Assembly: GCF_042663585.1 (NCBI RefSeq)
Contig: NZ_JBHTAN010000006.1
Span: 2,604,001 to 2,668,000, forward strand
Reading direction: 5' to 3'
Length of the DNA stretch: 64,000 nt
DNA from: Natranaeroarchaeum sp042663585
Lineage (GTDB): Archaea > Halobacteriota > Halobacteria > Halobacteriales > Natronoarchaeaceae
A program made the translations under genes and the position numbers. This document shows, piece after piece, positions 1 to 8,285 of this stretch. The stretch's first letter is position 1; each line of letters opens with the position of its first letter. The notes under the pieces are model-generated. The model had not been told where the DNA came from and made no database searches. It saw only the letters and a program-made list of their open reading frames with translations.

Positions 1-1
1 C

Positions 2-211
2 TCGATCACCGAACTGGCCTACTACGCCGGCGAGGACCCGGCGAAAGAGGCGGTCGGTCGACTGCTGGATCTGCTGGAAGACCACGATGCGGTCGGACTA
101 TTCCATCTCTCGAAGGAGGTGCATCCCGAGGAGGTGCTCGGAGACTACCGCGAGCAGTTCGAGGGCGTCATCGATCTGAACGAGGACGGCGAAACGACCG
201 TCGAGTTCTGA
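2..211 (+). CDS. C-terminal fragment of a RecA/KaiC-like ATPase (partial)
   Basis: The reading frame enters from the left edge and stops with TGA at 209-211, leaving 69 residues. It contains the stretch LLEDHDAVGLFHLSKEVH and ends EGVIDLNEDGETTVEF. From memory this resembles the tail of haloarchaeal RecA-superfamily proteins (RAD55/KaiC-like ATPases without a clear cellular role), where a final beta-strand pattern VIDL follows a helix. No nucleotide-binding motif lies in the part that is visible, so the assignment rests on general resemblance only. The next gene is convergent, with 12 bp between the stops. Confidence 0.4.
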   Translation, partial: SITELAYYAGEDPAKEAVGRLLDLLEDHDAVGLFHLSKEVHPEEVLGDYREQFEGVIDLNEDGETTVEF

Positions 212-223
212 GAACGCTGTACT

Positions 224-1000
224 CTAGCGGTTTTCGAACGTCTTCTCGGCCCACGTGACTGCGTAGTCCGGGCCCCGGTCCCGATACATCTCCGTGTCCA
301 GGGCAGTGAACGGCGCGGGTAGCTCCAGGGCGTGTTTGAGAGAGCTACAGGCGAGTTCGGTCGCATCGGCGAAATCGGTCTCACCGCGAGCCATTGCGCC
401 GGGCACGTCGGCAAGCCGTCCTTCGATACGCTCGCCGGCGTCCTGCCACGCCTCGCCAAGCCGTGGCCGGGTGTCGAGCCAGTCGGCGAAGACGTCTCGC
501 GTGTGCAGACCGAGCCATGCGTCGTACAGTGCGGCGGCGATCTGATAGGTGCTGTTGGGGTCGAGTTCGACTGCCGCGTCGAGGTCGCGGTACTGGTCCT
601 CGAAGAAGCCGATGAACTGTTCGGGGACGTCAAGGCCGACCTCGACGAGCGCCTCGGCGATCAGGAAGTCGACGAAGTCGTCGGGCGAACCTTCGACGCG
701 CGGCTTGATGATCACGACTGGTGGGTCAGTCTGGCGCGTCCACGCGACGCTAGCGTCGCCGGGCATCCCGATCGTAAAGTCGCTGCTGGCGTACCGACTG
801 AGGAGCGCCGGGGCGTCCTCCGGCAGCCATTCCGAGGGATAGGTGTGGGGATCGAGCGTGTCGACGAGCAACCCCAGATCCTCGGCCTGTGCCGGCGGAA
901 GCATCTCGAAATCCGATGCGGCGTCGAGCACGATCGCATCCGGGGCGTGCTCCTCGCGGATCGCTTCCAGATCAGCAGGGAGTTCGCGGGCCTGAAACAT
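224..1000 (-). CDS. Conserved haloarchaeal protein of unknown function
   Basis: A soluble, acidic protein of 258 residues with no signal peptide or membrane segment. I recognise it only as a haloarchaea-specific family of unknown function. It has conserved-looking blocks near the N-terminus (DAIVLDAASDFEMLPPAQAE), in the middle (SVAWTRQTDPPVVIIKPRVE) and an alpha-helical C-terminal half. No catalytic motif is visible. The ATG at 1000 overlaps the TGA of a 29-residue peptide gene immediately upstream (TGATG), so both are probably translated from one leaderless transcript and this start is well supported. The mRNA would begin at the TATA box near 1117. Confidence 0.7.
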   Translation of the reverse strand: MFQARELPADLEAIREEHAPDAIVLDAASDFEMLPPAQAEDLGLLVDTLDPHTYPSEWLPEDAPALLSRYASSDFTIGMPGDASVAWTRQTDPPVVIIKPRVEGSPDDFVDFLIAEALVEVGLDVPEQFIGFFEDQYRDLDAAVELDPNSTYQIAAALYDAWLGLHTRDVFADWLDTRPRLGEAWQDAGERIEGRLADVPGAMARGETDFADATELACSSLKHALELPAPFTALDTEMYRDRGPDYAVTWAEKTFENR

Positions 1001-1089
1001 CAGGCGAGCAGTGTCTGCAGGATCAGTACGATAGTAAGTACGCCCGTGATGCCGATCGTTCCGACGACGATTTTGGTGGCCTGACTCAT
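1000..1089 (-). CDS. 29-residue single-pass membrane peptide
   Basis: A short reading frame of 29 codons. It begins MSQATKIVVGTIGITGVLTI and ends LILQTLLA. After a short polar head it is one continuous hydrophobic helix, so a single-pass membrane peptide. Three things support it as a real gene. A TATA box (TTTAAA, 1115-1120) lies about 28 nt before its ATG, as in haloarchaeal leaderless genes. Its stop codon overlaps the start of the next gene (TGATG). It fills the gap with no spare sequence. Function is unknown. It may help the downstream protein meet the membrane, or serve mainly for translational coupling. Confidence 0.65.
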   Translation of the reverse strand: MSQATKIVVGTIGITGVLTIVLILQTLLA

Positions 1090-1114
1090 ACTCGAATCGA
1101 AGGCGCCCGGTCTC

Positions 1115-1120
1115 TTTAAA
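1115..1120 (-). promoter_or_regulatory. TATA box of the 29-residue peptide operon
   Basis: TTTAAA on the minus strand is centred about 28 nt upstream of the ATG at 1089, which predicts a leaderless transcript covering the small peptide and the 258-residue protein. I see no gene in the rest of the 1090-1320 gap, which must also carry the promoter of the plus-strand gene at 1321. Confidence 0.55.
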
Positions 1121-1320
1121 CCTTCCAGACGTTCGTACCAGTGGGCGCGGATCGGTCGAGTAGGCGAAGGCTAGTAGCAGGATCGAACAGTGCCGGCGGT
1201 GGTAGGACCGACAAACTAATTCCGTTTGCCGAAATTGGTATCAATAACGGTACAGATGATCCCCGCGATATCTCACGAGACGAAACCGACCTACCTCCAT
1301 AGACAGCGAGGGTCGGTTCC

Positions 1321-2175
1321 ATGACTTTGCTTACCGTCGTCGCCGTCACTGGCCTGGGCGTCGGTATCGCCCTGCTGACGACGTGTGTACTGTGTACCAG
1401 CATCGACCAACTCGAACGAGCCAGCGGCGACCTGCGCCGCAGGGCAACCGAAATCGCGCCGTACGTAGCGGTCGCCGCGGTCTTTTTCCTGCTCAAGATG
1501 GTGACCAACGACCTCAGTTTGATGCTCTCGGAAACCATCGACTGGAACATCACGGACACGCTCTATGCCGTCGAAGGGCTGTTCGTTGCCCATCTCCAGA
1601 ACCTTGTCCCGGACGCCACCTACGGGTTCTTCTCCGTGATGTACATGTTCGGCTTTCCGTACCTGTTGCTCGTCCCGATCGTGCTCTACTTCCTGTTGCC
1701 GTCACAGAACCACCTCAAGAAGCTGTTTATCGCCTACGTGCTCAACTACGCCATCGGCGCAATCAGCTACTCGGTGTTCATCGCGTACGGGCCACGCAAC
1801 TGGATCAGCGAGCACGTCGACGGAACGATGTATCAGTTGTACCCGGAGACGCAGGAGCTTACGGCCGCAGTCTCCGACGGTTCCGACGTGTTCCCCTCGC
1901 TACACACCTCGATGGCGATCATCGTGTTGCTGTTCGCCTGGCAGACGCGTCGCGCGTATCCCCGGTGGTTCAAAATCGCCGTGTTCGTCTCGACGAGCGT
2001 CGTGCTCTCGACGATGGTGCTTGGCATCCACTGGGTCTCGGACGTCGTCGCGGGCGTGGCGCTCGGAACCTGGTGTGTCGTCACCGCCTCCTGGATCGTC
2101 GAGCGCGTCGATAGGGACTCCGGTACGAACCGCTCTCTCGACGAGACCAGTCTGCCCTCGGAGGTCGATGATTGA
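1321..2175 (+). CDS. PAP2-superfamily membrane phosphatase
   Basis: An integral membrane protein of 284 residues with about six transmembrane helices. The phosphatidic-acid-phosphatase type 2 signature is visible. The sequence VFPSLHTSMA matches the central PSxHxS-type motif with a catalytic-site His. GIHWVSDVVAGVALG carries the final His and Asp of the H-x3-D motif. YGPRNW upstream probably takes the place of the first basic motif. The family removes phosphate from lipid phosphates or isoprenoid (di)phosphates at the membrane. Its neighbours are a flippase-like protein and glycosyltransferases, so recycling of a dolichol-type carrier or a glycolipid precursor is a plausible but unproven role. 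The Aur1/inositol-phosphotransferase branch of PAP2 is an alternative. It ends 7 bp from the convergent flippase-like gene. Confidence 0.8.
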   Translation: MTLLTVVAVTGLGVGIALLTTCVLCTSIDQLERASGDLRRRATEIAPYVAVAAVFFLLKMVTNDLSLMLSETIDWNITDTLYAVEGLFVAHLQNLVPDATYGFFSVMYMFGFPYLLLVPIVLYFLLPSQNHLKKLFIAYVLNYAIGAISYSVFIAYGPRNWISEHVDGTMYQLYPETQELTAAVSDGSDVFPSLHTSMAIIVLLFAWQTRRAYPRWFKIAVFVSTSVVLSTMVLGIHWVSDVVAGVALGTWCVVTASWIVERVDRDSGTNRSLDETSLPSEVDD

Positions 2176-2182
2176 GATGGAC

Positions 2183-3202
2183 TCACGCGGTCGACCGAGC
2201 GCCCAGTATCGCCGTGGCGCTCCCGCCGATCACGATCGGCGACCAGTAGACCGCCCCGCGGAAGACGAGAACGGCAGCAGTGATCGTAGCGACGGGAACG
2301 CCGGTAGTCGGGAAAAGCAGGGCGACGTAGGCGGCCTCGATGCTGCCGAGGCCGCCCGGGAACGGTGCCATTCCGGCGAGGTTCGCCAGCGGAATCGCGA
2401 AACACGCCACCGCGACCGGGATGGTGTGGCCCACCGCGGCAAAGGCCGCGAGAAGCGCGACGACCTGGAGGAGCCAGCCCAGAAGCGACAGTCCGAAGAC
2501 GACGGCAAGCCGGCGTCGGTCGCCCGCGATCAGACGAAGGTTCTCGACGAACACCTCGAGGCGTTCGGTCAGCGCCGCAGCGAGCACGTTACCGTCGACG
2601 CGTCCCGCGGTCAGACGCGATGCGAGCGCACCGATGGTCCGCGGCACCCGGTCGACGACCGCCTCTCGGGCGCGCCAGACGAGCGGCGCGGTGAGGACGA
2701 TACCGACGACGACGGCGAGCGCCGACGCAGTCGCGACTTCGACCTCGTCGACGATCGTCGCAGTCGTTCCGTAGTAGCCGACGCCGACCAGCGCCAGCAA
2801 GACGGACGGGAACACGTTGCAGACGTCGATCGTGGCGATACCGGCGAGACCGGTCTCGTAGCGCGCGTCAGTCGTTTTCGAGACGAGCAGGGCGGCAATC
2901 GGCTCGCCACCCGCCTGTCCGAACGGCGTGACGTTGTTCGCGAAGACGGATCCGGCGTAGAGCAGAAAGGAGCTCCCAGCGGAGAGGTCGACATCGAGCG
3001 TCCCCATAACCGTCCGGAGCATCAGACTCCAGGCGGCCAGCCAGCAGAAGCCGAGCGCGAACGTTGCAAGAACGTAGGGAAGGTCAGCCGTGGACAGTGC
3101 GTCGACGACGTCACCGAGACCAACGACGAGAAACAGGCCGACGAACACCACGAGGGCACCGCTGAAACCCAGGACGAGCGCACGTCGGCGTTGAACGGCC
3201 AT
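2183..3202 (-). CDS. Flippase-like membrane protein (LPG-synthase TM / UPF0104 family)
   Basis: 339 residues with about eight hydrophobic segments. It shows the family hallmarks NNVTPFGQAGGEPIAALLV in the first third and LANLAGMAPFPGGLGSIEA near the C-terminus. These place it in the lysylphosphatidylglycerol-synthase transmembrane family (PF03706), whose archaeal members sit beside glycosyltransferases and are thought to move or modify lipid-linked substrates. The family's reaction in archaea is not settled. The ATG at 3202 faces the divergent sulfatase-fold gene at 3310, so both promoters share the 107-bp gap. Lipid-linked glycan transport is inferred from that neighbourhood. Confidence 0.8.
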   Translation of the reverse strand: MAVQRRRALVLGFSGALVVFVGLFLVVGLGDVVDALSTADLPYVLATFALGFCWLAAWSLMLRTVMGTLDVDLSAGSSFLLYAGSVFANNVTPFGQAGGEPIAALLVSKTTDARYETGLAGIATIDVCNVFPSVLLALVGVGYYGTTATIVDEVEVATASALAVVVGIVLTAPLVWRAREAVVDRVPRTIGALASRLTAGRVDGNVLAAALTERLEVFVENLRLIAGDRRRLAVVFGLSLLGWLLQVVALLAAFAAVGHTIPVAVACFAIPLANLAGMAPFPGGLGSIEAAYVALLFPTTGVPVATITAAVLVFRGAVYWSPIVIGGSATAILGARSTA

Positions 3203-3309
3203 GGACGCACTATCGGGACGGAACGCTTGAAACCCATGGTATACGCGAGCCGTCGAACCGATCCTCGGATCAAAAAGTGTATCATAGTGGATGAAAGGAG
3301 AGTTAGCTA

Positions 3310-4164
3310 ATGAAGGATCAGCAGTTTCTGGAGTCGGACTGGGATTACTGCATCGTGCTCGACGCGTGTCGGTTCGACGTGTTCAGCAAGGTGTACGACG
3401 AGTATCTCGATGGGACACTGGAGAAGCGCCGGAGCAAGGGTTCTTCGACACCAGAGTGGGCCTACCAGACGTTTACGGACACACACGACATCGCGTACTT
3501 TTCGTCCAACCCGTTCATCAACGATCTGGGCATCCCGCTGAACGAACTCAAGTGGGGTGCGTCCTGCGACTACGAGTGGACGGCGAACGAACATATCACG
3601 AACGTGTTCGACGTCTGGAAGGACGGCTGGGACGACGACCTCGGGACGGTGCCGCCGGACAGTCTGGCAGACGCCTTCCGGGAGCACCGTGACGTCGCCG
3701 AGGCGGCCGACCGGACGGTGCTACACTACATGCAGCCACATGCGCCCTATCTCTCTCGCGGCAAAGGACAGAAACTCAAACAGATCCGGAAGGGAATCAA
3801 CCGACAGGACGAGGAAGACGACGACGAGGATGGTGGAGCGCTCTCGTCGATGGCCGATTCGCTCCGGCCCAGAGTCGAGGAGCGTCTCGAAGGCAGCGAG
3901 TTGGCCCAGAAAGCTGGCCTCTGGCTCGAACTCGACCCGGTCGACCTGGTCCGTGACGGCACCCGCACGACTGCGATGGCCCTGCACGAAGAGAACCTGC
4001 GGATCGCGCTCGAATCGGTCGCCGACCTGATCGACGAACTAGACGGGCGCGTGGTCGTCGTCTCCGACCACGGGGAAGCGTTCGGCGAAGAGGGCGTCTG
4101 GGAGCACCACATCGAGACTCATATACCACCGTTGATGGAGACACCGTGGCTCGTCGTCGAATGA
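3310..4164 (+). CDS. Sulfatase / alkaline-phosphatase-fold protein
   Basis: 284 residues. Metal-site motifs of the alkaline phosphatase superfamily are visible. DACRFD near residue 19 supplies the N-terminal Asp and probably the nucleophile region. HYMQPHAPY in the middle is the usual conserved His block. VVVVSDHGEAFGE near residue 250 is the DHG motif. An acidic, presumably flexible insertion (DEEDDDED) lies near residue 165. Proteins of this haloarchaeal type occur in glycan clusters and may transfer or remove sulfate or phosphoglycerol groups. The substrate is unknown. The TGA overlaps the ATG of the next glycosyltransferase (ATGA), showing operon structure. A TATA-like AT-rich stretch lies about 27 nt before the ATG. 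Confidence 0.75.
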   Translation: MKDQQFLESDWDYCIVLDACRFDVFSKVYDEYLDGTLEKRRSKGSSTPEWAYQTFTDTHDIAYFSSNPFINDLGIPLNELKWGASCDYEWTANEHITNVFDVWKDGWDDDLGTVPPDSLADAFREHRDVAEAADRTVLHYMQPHAPYLSRGKGQKLKQIRKGINRQDEEDDDEDGGALSSMADSLRPRVEERLEGSELAQKAGLWLELDPVDLVRDGTRTTAMALHEENLRIALESVADLIDELDGRVVVVSDHGEAFGEEGVWEHHIETHIPPLMETPWLVVE

Positions 4165-5138
4165 AGATCAGCCACTACTTCGAGTTCGGAGACGCCGTTA
4201 CCGGCGGGATTAGCGAGTCAGTCAAGAACCAGCGGAAAATGCTGGATCGGATCGGCCTGGAGTATACGACCGAACCGACGCTCGACGCGGACGTGTTCCA
4301 CTGCAACCTCATGGGCCCGCGGTCGGTCTGGTACGCCAGACGCGCACGCTCTCAGGGCGTTCCGGTAGTCGCGCATACCCACGTCACCGCGGAGGACTTC
4401 GGCGATAGCTTTCGGTTCACGAACGCGCTCGCAAAGCCACTGCGCCCGTATCTGGAACGAGCCTACGGGCTTGCAGACGCTCTCGTCTGCCCCTCGGAGT
4501 ACAACCGGGGGTTGATCGAGACGTACGCCGATGTCCCCACGACTGTCATCTCGAACGGCGTCGACCGCGAGAAACTGGACGGCTACGAGTCCCTGTCCGA
4601 GCGGTACCGGGAGCGGTACGATCTGGAGTCACCGGTCGTCTTCCTGGTCGGGCACGTCATCAAGCGGAAGGGACTAGAAACGTTCGTCGAGACGGCGCGT
4701 CGGCTCCCCGACATTGACTTCGTCTGGTTCGGGCCGATCGATCGGTCCCTGAAGGGTCGCTCGACGACGTCGCTGATCGACGGCGCGCCACCGAACTGCA
4801 CGTTCACGGGCTACGTCGACGATATCCGCGGAGCCTACGCAGCGGGCGATATCTTCTTTTTCCCGACGCACGAAGAGAACGAGGGGATCGCACTACTGGA
4901 GGCGATGACGGCCAGCAAACCGGTCGTCGTCCGGGATATCGAGACGTTCTCGTGGCTCGACGACGGCGAGAACAGTATAAAAGTCGGCGAAGAGGAGGGG
5001 TTCGTCGACGCGCTCGAACGACTTCGCGCGCCGGAACGGCGCGAGCGCCTGGGTGCGAACGCTGCCGAGCGGAGCGAGGCGTTCTCGCTGTCGGCAGTAG
5101 CGGGACGGTACGAACAGCTATACGAGGAGGTGTGCTAA
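4161..5138 (+). CDS. GT4-family glycosyltransferase
   Basis: 325 residues from the ATG at 4161. I prefer this to the ATG at 4146 because it makes a classic ATGA overlap with the preceding stop and gives the normal GT-B opening MKISHYFEFG. The N-terminal acceptor domain includes VVAHTHVTAEDF. The C-terminal GT1-type donor domain begins near VVFLVGHVIKRKGLETFVE and contains the E-x7-E nucleotide-sugar motif (HEENEGIALLEAMTASKPVV). Family 4 retaining transferases use NDP-sugars to build glycolipids, N-glycans or polysaccharides. The substrate cannot be read from the sequence. The next transferase starts directly after the TAA. Confidence 0.85.
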   Translation: MKISHYFEFGDAVTGGISESVKNQRKMLDRIGLEYTTEPTLDADVFHCNLMGPRSVWYARRARSQGVPVVAHTHVTAEDFGDSFRFTNALAKPLRPYLERAYGLADALVCPSEYNRGLIETYADVPTTVISNGVDREKLDGYESLSERYRERYDLESPVVFLVGHVIKRKGLETFVETARRLPDIDFVWFGPIDRSLKGRSTTSLIDGAPPNCTFTGYVDDIRGAYAAGDIFFFPTHEENEGIALLEAMTASKPVVVRDIETFSWLDDGENSIKVGEEEGFVDALERLRAPERRERLGANAAERSEAFSLSAVAGRYEQLYEEVC

Positions 5139-6236
5139 ATGAAAATCGGATTTTTCACCGACAGTTACTTTCCCGAAATCGACGGTGTGACGTATACGAT
5201 CGACCTCTGGCGGGAGGAACTGGAGGCGGCCGGTCACGAGGTGTACGTGATCTATCCCGACGGGGACTACGACCCCGACGAGCGGGAGGTTCCGGTCAGG
5301 TCGATGCCGAACCCGTTTTATTCGGGCTATCGCATCCCACTGCTGAGACGGCCATCGACGTTACCGGAACTGGATATCGTCCACTGTCACGGCCCGGCGA
5401 CCGTGGGGCTGCTCGGCCGGTATTACGCCTGGAAACAGGATCTCCCGGCCATCTACACCCACCACACCCCAATCGAGGAGTACTTCCAGCAGAGCATCAA
5501 ACTCGCCTCGGTGGCGAGCCTGCTCGGATCGATCTACGTGCCCTGGGAGAACACACTGCTGGAGAGTTTCGACATCGTGACGACCTCGACCGGGCAGATC
5601 GAACGGACGGTCGAGCACGTCCAGTTGCCCGTCGGGATCGACATGGATTTCTTCGCGCCGACAGAGGAGGACTGGTATCCGGACCCGGACCGGACGGTAA
5701 TCGGGTACAGTGGCCGGCTTAGCATGGAGAAGAACGTGAGCGAGATCGTGCGCGTCGCCGAGGACTGCCCGGAGTACGAGTTCGTCATCGTCGGCGAGGG
5801 GCCACGCCGTGAGCCGCTCGAAGCGACCGCGCCCGACAACGTCGAGTTCCGTGATTTCCTGCCGAGAGAGGAGCTACCGACGTTTTACTCCTCGATCGAT
5901 GCGTTCGTAACGGCCTCGACCGCCGACACGCTCGGCCTCTCGACGCTCGAAGCGAACGCCTGCGGGACGCCCGTCGTCGCCGCCGACGTTCCGCCGTTCG
6001 ACCGAACGATCGGCTCCGACAACGGAGCGCGGTTCCCGTACGGCGACTGCGACGAGATGGCGACAGCAATCGAGAGCGCGCTCACGTCGGCCTGGGAGAC
6101 CAGGTCTGCCATCGAGCGGTACGACATACAGAAGACGATCGTACAGCTAGAACAGCTATACCACAACGCCCCCCAGTCGCAGGACGCGTCACCGGTCACG
6201 GACGGGACTCCGTGGCAGCCGTCCACGGATGAGTAG
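5139..6236 (+). CDS. GT4-family glycosyltransferase, diacylglycerol-glucosyltransferase-like
   Basis: 365 residues, starting at the base after the previous stop. The N-terminus MKIGFFTDSYFPEIDGV and the pocket segment IYTHHTPIEEYFQ resemble transferases that add sugars to diacyl- or dialkylglycerol, or to phosphatidylinositol. The donor domain has IGYSGRLSMEKNVSEIVRV and a modified E-x7-E region (STADTLGLSTLEANACGTPV) in which the first Glu is replaced by Asp or Thr, as is common in this branch. Together with the preceding transferase and the sulfatase-fold protein, a role in a sulfated glycolipid or a surface glycan is a reasonable inference. It is not shown by the sequence. Confidence 0.85.
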   Translation: MKIGFFTDSYFPEIDGVTYTIDLWREELEAAGHEVYVIYPDGDYDPDEREVPVRSMPNPFYSGYRIPLLRRPSTLPELDIVHCHGPATVGLLGRYYAWKQDLPAIYTHHTPIEEYFQQSIKLASVASLLGSIYVPWENTLLESFDIVTTSTGQIERTVEHVQLPVGIDMDFFAPTEEDWYPDPDRTVIGYSGRLSMEKNVSEIVRVAEDCPEYEFVIVGEGPRREPLEATAPDNVEFRDFLPREELPTFYSSIDAFVTASTADTLGLSTLEANACGTPVVAADVPPFDRTIGSDNGARFPYGDCDEMATAIESALTSAWETRSAIERYDIQKTIVQLEQLYHNAPQSQDASPVTDGTPWQPSTDE

Positions 6237-6296
6237 CGTCGCGACGCGGCCAGCGATCCAGTAATTGTTTTACGCCGTAGCGGCGAACCGGCCAGT

Positions 6297-7235
6297 ATGC
6301 AGAATGCTCGTGTGCTCGTGACCGGCGGAGCGGGATTTATCGGTTCGAACCTGGCGAACTCGCTCGCCGAGCACAACGACGTGATCGCACTGGATAACGG
6401 CTTCCTCGGGACAGAAGCGAACCTCGACGACGATGTCGAGTACGTCGAGCTAGACGTGCTGGACGAGGACCTGCCGACCGACGTCGACGTCGTCTTCCAC
6501 CTGGCGGCGTTGTCGAGTCGCCAGCAACTCGAAGAAAACCCGAGGCACGGAGCCCGAGTCAACGTCGAGGGGTTCGTCAACGTCGTCGAGCAGGCGTACG
6601 ACGACGGCTGTCGGACGTTCGTCTACGCGTCGACGTCGTCGATCTACGGGAGCCGAACTGAACCCACGCCCGAGGACATCTCCATCGAAGCCGCGACTGG
6701 CTACGACGCCTCGATGCTGGGCCGGGAGCGCTACGCCGAGTACTACGGGAACTTCTACGACGACGTAACACTGGCTGGCCTGCGGTTTTTCTCGGTGTAC
6801 GAGGGCTACGGCGGAGCCGAAGCGCACAAAGGCGAGTACGCGAACACGGTCTCGCAGTTCACCGAGAAGGTCGCGGACGGCACCCCGCCCGTGCTGTGGG
6901 GCGACGGGAGTCAGACGCGCGATTTTACCCACGTCGAGGACGTCGTTCGGGGCATCGAACTCGCCGCAGACAACGAGTTAGCGGGCGTCTACAACCTCGG
7001 GACCGGCGAGACCTACTCCTTCAACGAGATGGTCGACCTCATCAACGAGACGCTGGGGACCGACGTCGACCCGGAGTACGAACCGATTCCCATCGAGAAC
7101 TACGTTCACGACACCTGTGCCGATGCGTCGAAGATCCGCGACGCGACGGGCTGGCACCCCCGGATCGGCTTCGAGGAGGGCGTCGAACGCGTCTGTGAAC
7201 CCTACCTCGACGGGGACGCTGTCGACGCCGAGTAA
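6297..7235 (+). CDS. NAD-dependent epimerase/dehydratase (extended SDR) with altered active site
   Basis: 312 residues. The Rossmann motif is LVTGGAGFIGSNL (residues 8-20) and the catalytic Ser/Thr block is YASTSSIYG (110-118). The substrate-binding half ends in a typical WHPRIGFEEGV. Extended SDRs need a YxxxK pair. Here the Tyr is Y136 but the position four residues later is Met140 (GYDASMLGRERYAE). Family members normally read Y-x-A-S-K-L, so the catalytic Lys is missing. The rest of the fold is intact. Members convert UDP- or GDP-sugars, which fits the glycosyltransferases upstream. With Met140 it may be slow, changed in reaction, or binding only. A TATA-like TTGTTTTA lies about 29 nt before the ATG. 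Confidence 0.85.
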   Translation: MQNARVLVTGGAGFIGSNLANSLAEHNDVIALDNGFLGTEANLDDDVEYVELDVLDEDLPTDVDVVFHLAALSSRQQLEENPRHGARVNVEGFVNVVEQAYDDGCRTFVYASTSSIYGSRTEPTPEDISIEAATGYDASMLGRERYAEYYGNFYDDVTLAGLRFFSVYEGYGGAEAHKGEYANTVSQFTEKVADGTPPVLWGDGSQTRDFTHVEDVVRGIELAADNELAGVYNLGTGETYSFNEMVDLINETLGTDVDPEYEPIPIENYVHDTCADASKIRDATGWHPRIGFEEGVERVCEPYLDGDAVDAE

Positions 7236-7304
7236 CGGCTCCAAGAGGTGCGGCGACGACGCGACGAACGATGGGATTTTGCGGTGGCCGATCCAATCGT
7301 AGAT

Positions 7305-8285
7305 ATGGACCTGACAGACCGCCCCCGCCGGCTTCGGCGAGACGGGGTTCGCGAACTCGTCCGTGAGACCGAACTCCGGGCGAGCGACCTGATCGCGCCG
7401 GTGTTCGTGGACGCGACGACCGACGAGCGGGTGCCGATCGACACCATGCCGGGCCACGAGCGCGTCCCGGTCGACGACGCCGTCGACCGGGTCGAGGAGG
7501 TGCTCGAAACGGGCGTCGAGGCCGTCATCCTCTTCGGGATTCCCGAGTCGAAAGACGCTCGTGGGACACGGGCATGGGCCGAGGACGGCGTGATCCAGGA
7601 GGCAACGCGACGCATTACGGCCGAAACCGATGCCTACGTGATTACGGATCTCTGTCTCTGTGAGTACACCGACCACGGCCACTGTGGCGTGCTCGAAGAC
7701 GACGCCGCCGAGAACCCCCGACTCACGGTCGACAACGACGAGACACTGGACCTGCTCGACCGCATCGCCGTCTCGCAGGCCGAGGCCGGCGCGGACATGA
7801 TCGCCCCAAGCGGCATGATGGACGGGATGGTCGGAGCGATCCGGGAGGGCCTCGACGCCGCGGCGTTCGAGGACATGCCGATCATGAGCTATGCCGCGAA
7901 GTACGAGAGCAGTTTCTACGGGCCGTTCCGGGATGCCGCAGACGGCGCGCCCGCCTTCGGCGACCGCCGACACTACCAGATGGATCCCGCAAACGGCGAG
8001 GAGGCGCTCCGCGAGGTCTCACTCGACGTCGAGCAGGGTGCGGACGTCCTGATGGTCAAGCCCGCACTCCCGTATCTCGATATCGTCGGGAACGTCGACC
8101 GGGAGTTCGACCGGCCCGTCGCCGCCTACAACGTCAGCGGCGAGTACGCGATGTTGCACGCCGCCGCCGAGCAGGGCTGGCTAGAGCTCGAAGCGACCGC
8201 GCTGGAGTCGCTCATCTCGATCAAACGGGCCGGCGCGGACCTGATTATCACCTACTTCGCCGAAGACGTCGCCGAGCGACTCTAG
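7305..8285 (+). CDS. hemB: Delta-aminolevulinic acid dehydratase (porphobilinogen synthase)
   Basis: 326 residues from the ATG at 7305, which gives the family opening MDLTDRPRRLRRDGV. A longer in-frame extension to 7248 is rejected because it has no family counterpart. The enzyme joins two 5-aminolevulinates into porphobilinogen. Visible features are the metal-binding DLCLCEYTDHGHCG cysteines, SYAAKYESSFYGPFRDA, the active-site lysine in DVLMVKPALPYLD and the closing block SIKRAGADLIITYFAED. It is 26 kb away from hemD-cobA-hemC and hemL in this window, so it is a separate transcription unit. It overlaps the convergent cupin gene by 4 bp. Confidence 0.95.
   Translation: MDLTDRPRRLRRDGVRELVRETELRASDLIAPVFVDATTDERVPIDTMPGHERVPVDDAVDRVEEVLETGVEAVILFGIPESKDARGTRAWAEDGVIQEATRRITAETDAYVITDLCLCEYTDHGHCGVLEDDAAENPRLTVDNDETLDLLDRIAVSQAEAGADMIAPSGMMDGMVGAIREGLDAAAFEDMPIMSYAAKYESSFYGPFRDAADGAPAFGDRRHYQMDPANGEEALREVSLDVEQGADVLMVKPALPYLDIVGNVDREFDRPVAAYNVSGEYAMLHAAAEQGWLELEATALESLISIKRAGADLIITYFAEDVAERL

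Noticed and set aside
2021..3310. Open frame of 429 codons on the plus strand
   Set aside because: It overlaps the flippase-like gene on the other strand. It is Arg/Asp-rich and low in hydrophobic residues, a shadow.
6340..6355. tRNA-like GGTTCGAACC
   Set aside because: It lies within the SDR coding sequence and has no acceptor or anticodon arm around it.
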